Below, in pieces: positions 44,206 to 53,579 of a DNA stretch of 64,000 nucleotides (position 1 is its first letter; each line of letters begins with the position of its first letter). The notes under the pieces are model-generated. The model worked only from the letters and a program-made list of their open reading frames with translations, had not been told where the DNA came from and did no database searches. Made by a program: the position numbers and the translations under genes. Location: contig OY776216.1 in the NCBI GenBank assembly GCA_963675435.1, positions 5,022,001-5,086,000 on the forward strand, read 5' to 3'. Origin of the DNA: Saccharicrinis sp963675435. GTDB taxonomy: Bacteria; Bacteroidota; Bacteroidia; Bacteroidales; Marinilabiliaceae.

Positions 44206-46008
44206 ATGCAGAAATATATTTTTGGATTATTCATCCTTTTCATCATTACTTACTCATGTGCTAACCCTGGTTATCCAACAGGAGGACCTAAGGATGAGGA
44301 TCCTCCAACCATAAAAAAATCCATTCCTTTAAACGGACAGATGAACTACAAAAAGAAAGAAATCATGATTGAGTTTGATGAAATTATTAAACTCAATGAA
44401 GTGAATCAGAAATTAGTAGTTTCTCCCCCATTAAAAGAAAGACCAAATATAGAAGCACGAGCGCAGAAGCTTTATGTGAACTTTAACGAAGATCTGCAAG
44501 AAAACACTACTTATACGCTTGATTTTGCTGATGCCATTCAGGATAACAATGAAAGTAATCCTATTGAATCGTTTGTTTTCTCATTTTCAACAGGAGAAGT
44601 AATTGATTCTTTTGCTATTATGGGAAATGTTTGGAATAGCTTTGATTTAACACCTGTGGAAGGGGCATTAATTTTAGCTCATAAAAACCTAAACGACACT
44701 GCTTTTACTCACGATATACCAGTAAGATTAGGAAAATCGAATGAGGAAGGATTTTTTGCTATCCGAAACTTAAGTCCTGGTGAATACAGATTGTATGCCA
44801 TTGAAGATGCCAACAGAAATTATAAGTTTGATCAACCTGGCGAAAGAATTGCGTGGTTTGATACTATAGTTTCTCCTCATATGGAATATGTTGCATTTCC
44901 GGATACTTTAGAAAACGACTCTGTTGTATTTAATGATGAATTGATTTACTCGCCCAATGATGTAAAACTTTTTATGTTTGAAGAAAAAACTAAACAACAA
45001 TATTTTGTTGGTGAGGAAAGAAAAGATTCTAATATAGTGTCGTTTATTTTTAACTTACCCGTTGAAAAATTTGGTGTAAAACCGCTGAATGTGGAATACA
45101 ATAACGATTGGGCAATTTTTGAACCTTCGTTAAATAATGATACCGTAAAAATTTGGCTCACAGATAGTGTAATGTATAAAAAAGACACTTTGGATTTAGC
45201 TTTTACTTATTTAGGATTAGACACTTTACAAAATCCTATTCAGGTTGAAGATACACTTAAACTATACTATTTTGAGGCGCCTAAAAAAGAATCAAAAAGA
45301 AAAAGAAAGAAAGAAGGTCCGGAACCAAAGAAAACACTATTAATAAATAATGCCTCCTCTTCGGTTGACGTAAACAGCACCTTCAACTTTATTTTACCAA
45401 CACCAGTAAAAAAAATAAACTGGAATAGTATTAAACTCTTTGAGATAGTAGATACCTTAATGCATAGTATCGATTATGAATTCACTAAAGACTCAGTGCT
45501 TCCCCGAAGATATTCGATCAATACAAAAACAAGATGGACTCCCGGAGGTAAGTATATATTTTCTGCAGACTCAGCTGCGATACAAGACATTTATAACCTA
45601 GCCAACGACTCTATTGCCAAACAGTTTAGTATTAAAACTTTAGATAGCTACGGAACTATGTTAGTTAACATTACTAATCCTGGAGAAAACTGGTTAGTAC
45701 AACTATTGGGTAGTGGATCAAAGATTATAACTCAAAAATATGTTCCTCAAACAGGGAAATTTGCATTTCAATTTATTAAACCTGGCTCTTACGACTTAAA
45801 ACTTATCATCGATAAAAACAGAAATGGGAAATGGGATACTGGTGAATATGCGATAAAAAAACAGCCCGAACAAGTTTTCTTTTATCCTCAAAAAGTTGAT
45901 GTAAGAGCCAACTGGGATATTACTGTTCCTTGGAATCCAGCTGAGTTTGATATATACGATTATACTTTAAAAGACAGCAAAGATAAAGACAAGAAAAGTG
46001 GCAGATAA
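44206..46008 (+). CDS. Ig-like (Big_5) domain lipoprotein
   Basis: A 600-residue lipoprotein with lipobox ending at C18 (TYSCANPG). The N-terminal Big_5-type Ig domain (about 25-125) has the characteristic SIPLNGQMNYKKKEIMIEFDE, NTTYTLDFADAIQDNNE and FVFSFSTG. A carboxypeptidase-regulatory-like beta domain follows (about 130-220, IRNLSPGEYRLYAIEDANRNYKFD), and a similar motif recurs near the C-terminus (IKPGSYDLKLIIDKNRNGKWD). These modules give a rod-like surface or periplasmic lipoprotein. Function unknown in Bacteroidota. It is followed by the thiamine-binding gene 58 bp later. Confidence 0.88.
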   Translation: MQKYIFGLFILFIITYSCANPGYPTGGPKDEDPPTIKKSIPLNGQMNYKKKEIMIEFDEIIKLNEVNQKLVVSPPLKERPNIEARAQKLYVNFNEDLQENTTYTLDFADAIQDNNESNPIESFVFSFSTGEVIDSFAIMGNVWNSFDLTPVEGALILAHKNLNDTAFTHDIPVRLGKSNEEGFFAIRNLSPGEYRLYAIEDANRNYKFDQPGERIAWFDTIVSPHMEYVAFPDTLENDSVVFNDELIYSPNDVKLFMFEEKTKQQYFVGEERKDSNIVSFIFNLPVEKFGVKPLNVEYNNDWAIFEPSLNNDTVKIWLTDSVMYKKDTLDLAFTYLGLDTLQNPIQVEDTLKLYYFEAPKKESKRKRKKEGPEPKKTLLINNASSSVDVNSTFNFILPTPVKKINWNSIKLFEIVDTLMHSIDYEFTKDSVLPRRYSINTKTRWTPGGKYIFSADSAAIQDIYNLANDSIAKQFSIKTLDSYGTMLVNITNPGENWLVQLLGSGSKIITQKYVPQTGKFAFQFIKPGSYDLKLIIDKNRNGKWDTGEYAIKKQPEQVFFYPQKVDVRANWDITVPWNPAEFDIYDYTLKDSKDKDKKSGR

Positions 46009-46066
46009 TCGCCCGTTTTAAATATTATTATAAACGAAAAACTATTATAGCTAAATATTAATTATT

Positions 46067-46378
46067 ATGTCAGTACTAGTTAATTTCGCCATGTTTCCTA
46101 CAGATCAGGGAACCAGCAAAAGTGAATCTGTAAGTAAAGTTTTAGAATTTATTAAAAATTCAGGAGTTAATTATAAATTAAGTCCAATGGCTACAACTGT
46201 TGAAACAGAAACCATGGAACAAGCTCTTGAAATCATAAATGGTGCCTACAAGGTTCTTGAGCCTGACCACGAAAGAATTTATTCAACAATAACTATTGAT
46301 GCACGAAAAGGTGATTTAGGCAGAATGACCAGCAAAATAGATTCTATTGAAAACAAAATAGGAACCGTTAATAAATAA
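46067..46378 (+). CDS. MTH1187/YkoF-type thiamine-binding protein
   Basis: A 103-residue single-domain protein of the MTH1187 family (UPF0045). It has the ferredoxin-like pattern MSVLVNFAMFPTDQGTSKSE, a central PMATTVETETMEQALEII motif and a C-terminal IDSIENKIG helix. Members bind thiamine or its pyrimidine moiety and form oligomers in the cytoplasm (family knowledge). No thiamine genes or TPP riboswitch are visible nearby. It lies between the Big_5 lipoprotein and the DUF3108 protein on the same strand. Confidence 0.88.
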   Translation: MSVLVNFAMFPTDQGTSKSESVSKVLEFIKNSGVNYKLSPMATTVETETMEQALEIINGAYKVLEPDHERIYSTITIDARKGDLGRMTSKIDSIENKIGTVNK

Positions 46379-46422
46379 ATTTAACGGTTAAAACTGAGCA
46401 ATAACTTTTAGCTTCTACAATC

Positions 46423-47250
46423 ATGTTTAAATGGATTCATTTTGTTACTGTAGGAATTACTTTAGCACTTATTTTTTCTACGCAGGCAAAAGCTCAATGC
46501 TCAGTTGATAATTTCAGTTTTCAACAAGGTGAAAAAGTCATTTATCATGCCTATTATAATTGGCATTTCATTTGGCTTAATGCAGGAATTGTACACTTTA
46601 ATGTAGAAGACCGTAATTATAAAGACCAAAATTCCTGGTTTTTCTCTGCATACGGCAGAACCTACAGTGGATACGACCATTTTATGAAAGTTCGTGATAC
46701 TTTTGAAGTTTACGTGGATAAAAACAACTTTCAGCCTTTATATTTTAACCGGGTTACCAAAGAAGGAAGTACTGAATCTCACCACAAATACTTTTTTAAT
46801 TATGAAAATAATCAGATTCAAGCACAAATTAAAAAAGAAGAAAACGTAGGTTATAAAGACAGCTCTCTTACACTACAAGATTGTACCAATGACTTGTTAA
46901 CTATGGTATACAAAGCTCGTAACCTTAACTTTGATCAATATAAAAAAGATGATAAAATTCCCATCCGAATGATTGTGGATGGAAAAATACATGATTTATA
47001 TATCAGATATTTAGGAAAAGAAACCATAAAGAACAGAGATGACCGTAAGTTTCGCTGTTTAAAATTCTCTCCTTTATTAGTTCCCGGAACTATTTTTGAA
47101 TCCGGTGAAGACATGACTGTTTGGGTTACTGATGACTTAAACCGAATCCCAATCATAGTTGAAGCCAAAGTTTTAGTTGGATCTGTTAAAGCGGTTTTTG
47201 TAGATGCCATTGGCTTAAGACACAAAATAACCGCTGAGGTTTTTGATTAA
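46423..47250 (+). CDS. DUF3108 exported protein
   Basis: A 275-residue exported protein with a signal peptide (1-24, TQAKAQ). The body matches DUF3108, a beta-rich lipocalin-like fold: FQQGEKVIYHAYYNWHFIWLNAG at the start, DHFMKVRDTFEVYVD and PIIVEAKVLVGSVKAVF at the end. Members occur in Bacteroidota and Proteobacteria envelopes; the function is not established. It begins 44 bp after the thiamine-binding gene. Confidence 0.85.
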   Translation: MFKWIHFVTVGITLALIFSTQAKAQCSVDNFSFQQGEKVIYHAYYNWHFIWLNAGIVHFNVEDRNYKDQNSWFFSAYGRTYSGYDHFMKVRDTFEVYVDKNNFQPLYFNRVTKEGSTESHHKYFFNYENNQIQAQIKKEENVGYKDSSLTLQDCTNDLLTMVYKARNLNFDQYKKDDKIPIRMIVDGKIHDLYIRYLGKETIKNRDDRKFRCLKFSPLLVPGTIFESGEDMTVWVTDDLNRIPIIVEAKVLVGSVKAVFVDAIGLRHKITAEVFD

Positions 47251-47371
47251 CATCACTTGATATAGTGATTCATCCATTTTACCTTTATATTATGATATGA
47301 TATGATCTGAACTTAATTTCAATATTAAATTCAGATCAAATGGATCAATCATTCATCTGGAAAATTAATCA

Positions 47372-48130
47372 ATGTTACTACGCACTTTTGTAAATAAACA
47401 ACTCATTGTTTTTACAAACAATTTAAATATAGCATCTATTAACCACAATGAAGATGCCATACACGATCTGCGCGTAGCATTAAAAAGAGTTTTTGCTGTC
47501 AGAAAAATTCTAAAGCAGTCGGTTGTTGATTACAAATTTTCTTTTAAGCCTCATTTCCATCTTGTAAAATCCATATTCAAAACCACTGGAATCATTCGTG
47601 ATCAGCAAATTATGACACATATTGCCCACAAAAAACTCGAGCAAAACGAGTATGTCAATTACAGACGAAAATGTAATCGCATTATAAAACCAGCTTTATT
47701 ACAACTCCATAAATGTATTGATTATCCAGACATTAAAAAGGAAGTTAATTTCATTACCAAAATATTTTATGTTTTAGATATTTTACGACCAGAATATGTT
47801 ATTAATACTTTCCTGGACCAAATATCTAAAAACGAACACCTGATAAAAGAACAACTCAAAACTCAAAACTGCAATTACCATATAGTTCGAAGATTGATCA
47901 AAGAACAATATTATCTTTTTTCCATTTTAAAAGAAGTTTATAAATACAAATCAGATGAAAATCTAATCGCGAAAAAGAAAGAACTGGGCAGTAAACTAGG
48001 AGATTGGCATGATTTAAGAGTTTTTCATCACAACCTGATTCATTCTAAAATGACTATAAATCCCAATACCATTACAAGACTTGAAACTGAAGCCAAATTA
48101 TTACTCAACAGTATTAAACCCCTACTCTAA
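47372..48130 (+). CDS. CHAD-domain protein
   Basis: A 252-residue all-helical protein made of one CHAD domain. The conserved basic helix signature appears twice as expected: AIHDLRVALKRVFAVRKIL near residue 28, and GDWHDLRVFHHNL near residue 212. Its Arg, Lys and His residues line a cavity that binds polyphosphate in studied CHAD proteins. No polyphosphate kinase or triphosphatase (CYTH) domain is fused or nearby. Single gene, convergent with the small protein at 48174. Confidence 0.9.
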   Translation: MLLRTFVNKQLIVFTNNLNIASINHNEDAIHDLRVALKRVFAVRKILKQSVVDYKFSFKPHFHLVKSIFKTTGIIRDQQIMTHIAHKKLEQNEYVNYRRKCNRIIKPALLQLHKCIDYPDIKKEVNFITKIFYVLDILRPEYVINTFLDQISKNEHLIKEQLKTQNCNYHIVRRLIKEQYYLFSILKEVYKYKSDENLIAKKKELGSKLGDWHDLRVFHHNLIHSKMTINPNTITRLETEAKLLLNSIKPLL

Positions 48131-48173
48131 TATTTTACAAATCAATAAACAGTCTAAAACATTCTTCAAGAAT

Positions 48174-48428
48174 TTACTTTACCTTAACTAAATCCCTAAT
48201 TTCAAAGTCATACTTGGTTTCAAAATCAATCTTTAGCGAATCGAACTCTTCATCTAAAACAAACTTATAACCCGAAACCTTATCCTTAGGCATATCTTGT
48301 TTTCCTTTATATTTTTTAAAGTATGATTTAATGATTTTACAATCATCACGCTCAATAGCAACCAAACATTCTAAACGTTGGTTTTCATACATTTCATAAT
48401 CACTTTTTATTGTTCTAAGTAAAGCCAT
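48174..48428 (-). CDS. Small charged protein of unknown function
   Basis: An 84-residue protein with no signal or membrane segment, rich in Lys, Asp and Glu. No family recognised. It starts 12 bp after the murF-alr stop on the same strand, so it is probably the distal gene of the tdk-murF-alr unit. The frame has normal codon use for this genome, but its shortness leaves some doubt. Confidence 0.55.
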   Translation of the reverse strand: MALLRTIKSDYEMYENQRLECLVAIERDDCKIIKSYFKKYKGKQDMPKDKVSGYKFVLDEEFDSLKIDFETKYDFEIRDLVKVK

Positions 48429-48440
48429 AAATCTTTTTTT

Positions 48441-50909
48441 TTACTCGTAATAATAAATTCTCTTCACCCGTCTGCTTATGCTTGTAAATATTTCGTAAGG
48501 AATCGTTCCTAAAGCTTTTGCCAAATCATCTACTGGTTGTGCTGGTCCAAATATCTGAACTTCATCTCCTTCTTTAGCATTTAATCCGGTAACATCAATC
48601 ATGCACATGTCCATACAAATATTGCCAATGATAGGAGCCAACTGATGATTCACCATCATTTTTCCTACTCCATTACCTAGTTTTCTATTCAACCCATCTG
48701 CATATCCAACAGGAACAACTGCAATATCTGAATCGTAAGCCAATTCACCTCTTCGTCCATAACCTATAGTTTCATGAGCTTTAACTTCTCTGATTTGAGA
48801 AATATATGATTTAAAACTGGTTACATTTTTTAAATTTTGCTGACCTTCAGCTCCTATTCCATACATCCCAATGCCGACACGAACCATATCAAACTGTGAT
48901 GATGTAAAGCGCAGAATTCCGGCAGAATTTAAGATATGACGAATAAACGAATATCCTAAAGCTTCCTTTAACTCATGAGTAACTTGATTAAAAGTATTAA
49001 TCTGAGTTTTTGTAAAATCGTCAAATTGTGCATCATCTGATCCTACTAAATGAGAAAAAACAGATCTAACTCTCACCTCACTAGTAGCTCTCAACACTTC
49101 TTTTAGCTGAGTAATTTCTGATGTCACAAATCCCAAACGATTCATCCCCGTATCTACTTTTATATGAACAGGATATTGAGTTAGTCCTTCATTCTTAAGT
49201 AATCCTAAAAACTGATTTAACACCTTAAAACTATAAATCTCAGGTTCCAGTTGATGTTCAATCATTGCAGGAAAACTTTTCATCTCCGGATTCATCACAA
49301 TAATTGGTAATGACACTCCTGATTTACGAAGTTCTATTCCTTCATCTGCAAAAGCAACACCCAGGTAATCTACTTTTTGATGCTGCAACACATTTGCTAT
49401 TTCAAAGGATCCACTACCATAACTAAAAGCCTTCACCATAGCTAAGATTTTGGTTGTGTCATTTAATTTGGACCTAAAATAATTCAGGTTATCAACCAAG
49501 GCATTAAGGTTTATTTCCAACCGGGTTTGATGATGTTTCTTTTCCAGAAAATCACTCACCTGCTCAAACTCAAAATTTCGGGAACCCTTAATTAAAATAG
49601 CTTCATTCTTGAAGGTATTGTGAGAAATGGAATCCAACAATTCTGTTGTGGAACCATAAAATGAGGCATCTAAATCAAATAGCTGAGCATTATTTTTAAG
49701 CACCTCTCCTACTCCTATTAATCTTGAAATTCCTTTCTTCTTTAATAAATCATTAATCTGACTACATAAAACCTCCGATTCAATTCCGCTCTGATAAATA
49801 TCAGATAAAATTAAAGTTCGTACAGTATTACTTTTACAACTTTGCTGAACAAGAAAATCAAGAGAAAGACCTAATGATGAAATATCTGAATTATAGGAGT
49901 CGTTTACCAGAATGCAGTTATTAACGCCCTCTTTCAACTCCATTCGCATAGCCACTGGAACCAGCTTCTTAACTGCGGAATCCAAGTATTTAAAACTATA
50001 ACCTAAATGCAGCATAACAGCTATAGCATGCATGGCATTTTCATAAGCAACCTCATCAATAAATGGCAATTCAATTGTATGTACTTCAGATTTCCACCTC
50101 AATTCTACATTAACAGAGGATGATGTAATAACTTTTTTAACAATCTGCAATTCGTTATTAATGCCACTTCCCCATCTTAAAACTTTCTTATCAGGATATA
50201 CTTTACTTACACCTTCCTCAACAAAAGGAACTTCTGTAGAAAAAACAATAATTTCACTTTTAGCGAAAAGTTTTAGTTTTTCATATAATTTCTCCTTACG
50301 TGAAGCAAAATTCTCCTGATGAGCAGCTCCTATATTAGTTATTAATCCGATAGATGGTTCTATAATTGAAGCAATACACTCCATTTCTCCCAGTTGAGAA
50401 ATCCCTGCCTCAAAAACTGCAACTTCAGTATGTTTATTCAACTGCCAAACAGACAATGGAACACCTATTTGACTATTATAACTTTTAGGAGAACGTACTA
50501 AGACTTTTGAATTTCCAATTAATTGCGAAATCCACTCCTTAACAATGGTTTTCCCATTACTTCCAGTAACTCCAATTACAGGACAATGATACAAACGCCT
50601 TTTCTCTGCCACTAACCCCTGAAAGCACTTTAGCGTATTATCCGAAACGATATAATTAGCTCCTGTGAGTTTCTCATCAATAACATAATCCTCATCAACC
50701 ATAAAACATCTTACACCCTGCTGATACAATGATGGAATATAATCATGTCCATTATGATTCCCCCCTGTTATGGCAATAAACAAGGACTTTTCAGGATAAG
50801 AAACTGATCGACTATCTGTAATGATATAATAAATTTCCAGATCTTTATTTATAATTGTTTTAGTCTTTGCCCAAACTGATACCTGACTAAATAAATAAGA
50901 TTGTATCAT
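48441..50909 (-). CDS. Bifunctional MurF ligase / alanine racemase
   Basis: An 822-residue fusion. The N-terminal half is a MurF-type Mur ligase (residues 1-450) with P-loop GVTGSNGKT at about 112-120 and NDSYNSD. The C-terminal half (about 460-822) is a PLP-dependent alanine racemase, with K493 in AMVKAFSYGSG as the Schiff-base lysine and GYGRRGEL as the C-terminal catalytic Tyr region. One enzyme makes D-Ala, and the other adds D-Ala-D-Ala to the UDP-MurNAc-tripeptide. The fusion is a Bacteroidota hallmark. It lies 3 bp after tdk. Confidence 0.95.
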   Translation of the reverse strand: MIQSYLFSQVSVWAKTKTIINKDLEIYYIITDSRSVSYPEKSLFIAITGGNHNGHDYIPSLYQQGVRCFMVDEDYVIDEKLTGANYIVSDNTLKCFQGLVAEKRRLYHCPVIGVTGSNGKTIVKEWISQLIGNSKVLVRSPKSYNSQIGVPLSVWQLNKHTEVAVFEAGISQLGEMECIASIIEPSIGLITNIGAAHQENFASRKEKLYEKLKLFAKSEIIVFSTEVPFVEEGVSKVYPDKKVLRWGSGINNELQIVKKVITSSSVNVELRWKSEVHTIELPFIDEVAYENAMHAIAVMLHLGYSFKYLDSAVKKLVPVAMRMELKEGVNNCILVNDSYNSDISSLGLSLDFLVQQSCKSNTVRTLILSDIYQSGIESEVLCSQINDLLKKKGISRLIGVGEVLKNNAQLFDLDASFYGSTTELLDSISHNTFKNEAILIKGSRNFEFEQVSDFLEKKHHQTRLEINLNALVDNLNYFRSKLNDTTKILAMVKAFSYGSGSFEIANVLQHQKVDYLGVAFADEGIELRKSGVSLPIIVMNPEMKSFPAMIEHQLEPEIYSFKVLNQFLGLLKNEGLTQYPVHIKVDTGMNRLGFVTSEITQLKEVLRATSEVRVRSVFSHLVGSDDAQFDDFTKTQINTFNQVTHELKEALGYSFIRHILNSAGILRFTSSQFDMVRVGIGMYGIGAEGQQNLKNVTSFKSYISQIREVKAHETIGYGRRGELAYDSDIAVVPVGYADGLNRKLGNGVGKMMVNHQLAPIIGNICMDMCMIDVTGLNAKEGDEVQIFGPAQPVDDLAKALGTIPYEIFTSISRRVKRIYYYE

Positions 50910-50912
50910 CTT

Positions 50913-51512
50913 TTACTTTTTTATCTTAGTATAACAAGCTCTACATAGTGGTTCATATTCTACCTTTTCACCTAACATTACTAACTTCTCTTCACTTGAC
51001 AACCGATGTGAAAAATGAGCCAGATCACCACATTTCATGCATACAGCATGTACTTTAGTTACATATTCAGCCACTGCCATCAACTGCGGCATTGGTCCAA
51101 ATGGTTTACCTTTAAAATCCATATCTAAACCGGCAATTATAACCCGCACACCCTGATCTGCCAATTTCTGACATACCTCTGTTAAACCATTATCAAAAAA
51201 CTGAGCTTCATCTATTCCAACCACATCCACATTTCCGCTCAAAAGCAAGATATTTCCTGAAGTCTCAACTGGTGTGGATAATATGGAATTGGAATCATGA
51301 GATACCACCTCTTCTGTACTATACCTCACATCAATATGAGGTTTAAATATTTCTACGCTTTGGCGGGCAATTTTGGCTCTTTTTAATCTTCTTAGTAACT
51401 CTTCAGTTTTACCAGAAAACATTGAACCGGCAATTACTTCGATCCATCCATGCCTTCTTTCGCTATTTAATTTATTTTCAAGAAACATGCTCAATTTTAG
51501 GTTATTTGACAA
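50913..51512 (-). CDS. tdk: Thymidine kinase, type II
   Basis: A 199-residue enzyme that phosphorylates thymidine to dTMP for nucleotide salvage. P-loop AGSMFSGKTEELL at 28-40, DEAQFFD (Walker B and catalytic Glu) at about 98, and the zinc lasso with four Cys (CMKCGDLA and PLCRACY). Length is typical of TK1-like enzymes. First gene of the tdk-murF-alr unit. No promoter could be placed with confidence. Confidence 0.95.
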   Translation of the reverse strand: MSNNLKLSMFLENKLNSERRHGWIEVIAGSMFSGKTEELLRRLKRAKIARQSVEIFKPHIDVRYSTEEVVSHDSNSILSTPVETSGNILLLSGNVDVVGIDEAQFFDNGLTEVCQKLADQGVRVIIAGLDMDFKGKPFGPMPQLMAVAEYVTKVHAVCMKCGDLAHFSHRLSSEEKLVMLGEKVEYEPLCRACYTKIKK

Positions 51513-51654
51513 AAGATAAAAAAATGACTTTTATATTTTAACCCTGATTATATATCAAAACTTCTTTATGAACATTGAATGCACAATAAAATAATACTTT
51601 TAAGAAACGAGCTACTACTTCATTCTGGTTTATTGAAGCAAGGCAACGAAGTAT

Positions 51655-51712
51655 CTTATTTTGAAGTGATTTTAATGTGTAATAGATTTTCTAATACATA
51701 TTGCAGGTTTAA
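51655..51712. repeat. Dispersed noncoding segment related to 8860-8921
   Basis: Lies in the 406-bp gap 51513-51918. By eye about three quarters of positions match the segment at 8860. Just after it, TTTTG (51729-51733), an 18-nt spacer and TATTTTG (51752-51758) could form a promoter for the gene at 51919. Nothing else recognised in the gap. Confidence 0.45.
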
Positions 51713-51918
51713 TATATTTTCTTGATACTTTTGTCTGAGAACTTATACTTTTATTTTGCAACTAACATTGCAAAGTAAGTAAAAAAGCATTTGTTTTGAT
51801 ATTATTATGAGACGAACATGAAGCGAATTTATAAATTTAATCATCCAAATTCTCACACAGAAGAATGATTAAATCCAGCTGAAAGTTCCATCTGGCAAAT
51901 GAAGTAAATTTTAAGCTG

Positions 51919-52770
51919 ATGAATAAAGAAGCATTATTAAACATTATTTTAAGCGATATTAATGAAGTGGAAACCTTGTTAAAATCATTCCAAGGTTCTG
52001 AGGAAATACCTGCTGCATTTATTGATCTTACAGAACGAAAGATGACTCATATTTTAGATGAGTTTACGCTATTAAAAACGCTTACGCAAACTCCTCAGTC
52101 ACCAACACCTCATAAAATAGTAGAAGAACAAAAAACAGAAACTGTTATTGTTGAAACAAAGGAAGCTCCGGAACCCCCAAAAGATACTTCTGTTATAAAA
52201 GAAAAAGTTGTTGTTGAGGAAGAAGAAAAAGAACAATCAAAAAATACAAAACCTACTCCTGATATCATTGAAACGATACCTGCTCCCAAAGTAGAACAAA
52301 CAACACTTGAGATTCATAAAGAAGAAGAAAAGCCTCTAGTTGAAAAAGTTGAAATAAAAGAGGAGATTTCAACAACTACAAGGACTGACATCATTGAAAC
52401 ATCTGCTCCAGAACCTAAAAAAGAGGAAGTAAAAGATGATATCGGAAAAACCTTAGGAGAATCTTTAGTTGGCGAAAAAAAATCAGTTAATGATCTCATT
52501 GGTAATAACAAAGAGTCTAAACGTCAGCAAACATTAATGGGTAAACCGATTGCTGACTTAACAAAAAGTCTGGGGCTTAACGACAGGTTTATGTTTCAAC
52601 GCGAATTATTTGAAGGCAATGCTGATGTAATGAAACAAACATTACTGCAATTAAATGAAATGCCCGATTTTAATAGCGCCCAATCATTTATATCATCAAA
52701 CTTTAATTGGGATAACGAACAGGAAGCCACACAAGCTTTTTACAGTTATATCAAAAGAAAATACTATTAG
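51919..52770 (+). CDS. Conserved unknown protein with acidic disordered linker
   Basis: A 283-residue protein in three parts: a helical N-terminus (1-60), a low-complexity Glu/Lys/Pro/Thr-rich linker (about 65-185, predicted disordered), and a compact C-terminal helical domain (about 190-283: SVNDLIGNN, LGLNDRFMFQRELFEGN, NWDNEQEATQAFYSYIKRKYY). The C-terminal domain looks like one repeatedly found in Bacteroidota proteins of unknown role. No signal peptide. It precedes rsmI by 23 bp on the same strand. Confidence 0.75.
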   Translation: MNKEALLNIILSDINEVETLLKSFQGSEEIPAAFIDLTERKMTHILDEFTLLKTLTQTPQSPTPHKIVEEQKTETVIVETKEAPEPPKDTSVIKEKVVVEEEEKEQSKNTKPTPDIIETIPAPKVEQTTLEIHKEEEKPLVEKVEIKEEISTTTRTDIIETSAPEPKKEEVKDDIGKTLGESLVGEKKSVNDLIGNNKESKRQQTLMGKPIADLTKSLGLNDRFMFQRELFEGNADVMKQTLLQLNEMPDFNSAQSFISSNFNWDNEQEATQAFYSYIKRKYY

Positions 52771-52793
52771 AGACAAAGAAACCCATTTACCTG

Positions 52794-53516
52794 ATGGCGA
52801 AATTATATATTATTCCAACTCCTATTGGAAACCTTGAAGACATTACGCTTCGTGCTTTAAGAATATTAAAAGAAGTAGACTTTATTTTAGCTGAAGATAC
52901 ACGCAAAACCGGCTTTTTATTAAAGCATTTTGAAATTGAGGCCAAAATGTATTCGCATCATAAATTCAATGAACATAAAACTTCTGAAATGATAGTTCAA
53001 CGAATAATGGGTGGAGAAAACTGCGCTTTAGTTTCTGATGCAGGTACACCAGCAATTTCCGACCCAGGATATTTACTAGTTAAACATGCGGTAGATGAAG
53101 GTGTGGATATTGAATGCCTTCCGGGGGCAACAGCTTTTGTTCCTGCTCTGGTAAACTCCGGCTTACCGAACGAACGCTTTTGCTTTGAAGGCTTTTTACC
53201 GCAAAAAAAAGGACGTCAAAAGAGACTTCAGGCAATAGAATCAGAAACACGAACCATGATTTTTTATGAATCTCCATTCCGATTAGTAAAAATGCTTGAA
53301 CAATTAGCCGATGTATTGGGAGAAGACAGAAAAGCTTCTGTGTCGAGAGAGCTAACTAAAATTCATGAAGAGAATGCACGAGGCACACTGAAAGAGCTTA
53401 TTGATCACTTCAACAGTAAAACAGTAAAAGGGGAAATTGTAATTATTGTAGATGGTTTACACGAAAAAGTTGACCGAAAAAAGGGAAATAAGTACAAAGA
53501 ATTAAAGGATAAATAA
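52794..53516 (+). CDS. rsmI: 16S rRNA 2'-O-ribose methyltransferase RsmI
   Basis: A 240-residue SAM-dependent methyltransferase of the tetrapyrrole-methylase fold that modifies C1402 of 16S rRNA. Landmarks: PTPIGNLEDITLRAL at 8-22, AEDTRKTGFLLKHF, VSDAGTPAISDPG, CLPGATAFVPALVNSGLP and FEGFLPQKKGRQKRL. It lacks the extra C-terminal domain of longer homologues. It follows the unknown protein at 51919 and precedes a coiled-coil lipoprotein. Confidence 0.95.
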   Translation: MAKLYIIPTPIGNLEDITLRALRILKEVDFILAEDTRKTGFLLKHFEIEAKMYSHHKFNEHKTSEMIVQRIMGGENCALVSDAGTPAISDPGYLLVKHAVDEGVDIECLPGATAFVPALVNSGLPNERFCFEGFLPQKKGRQKRLQAIESETRTMIFYESPFRLVKMLEQLADVLGEDRKASVSRELTKIHEENARGTLKELIDHFNSKTVKGEIVIIVDGLHEKVDRKKGNKYKELKDK

Positions 53517-53579
53517 AAATAAAACCTTATTATTAAGGTTGAAACAATCATAAACAATTAACACACAATACAATTAATT

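Noticed and set aside
51818..51868. 16-codon ORF upstream of the gene at 51919
   Set aside because: No conserved context and no link to the downstream gene beyond position; expected by chance in AT-rich DNA.
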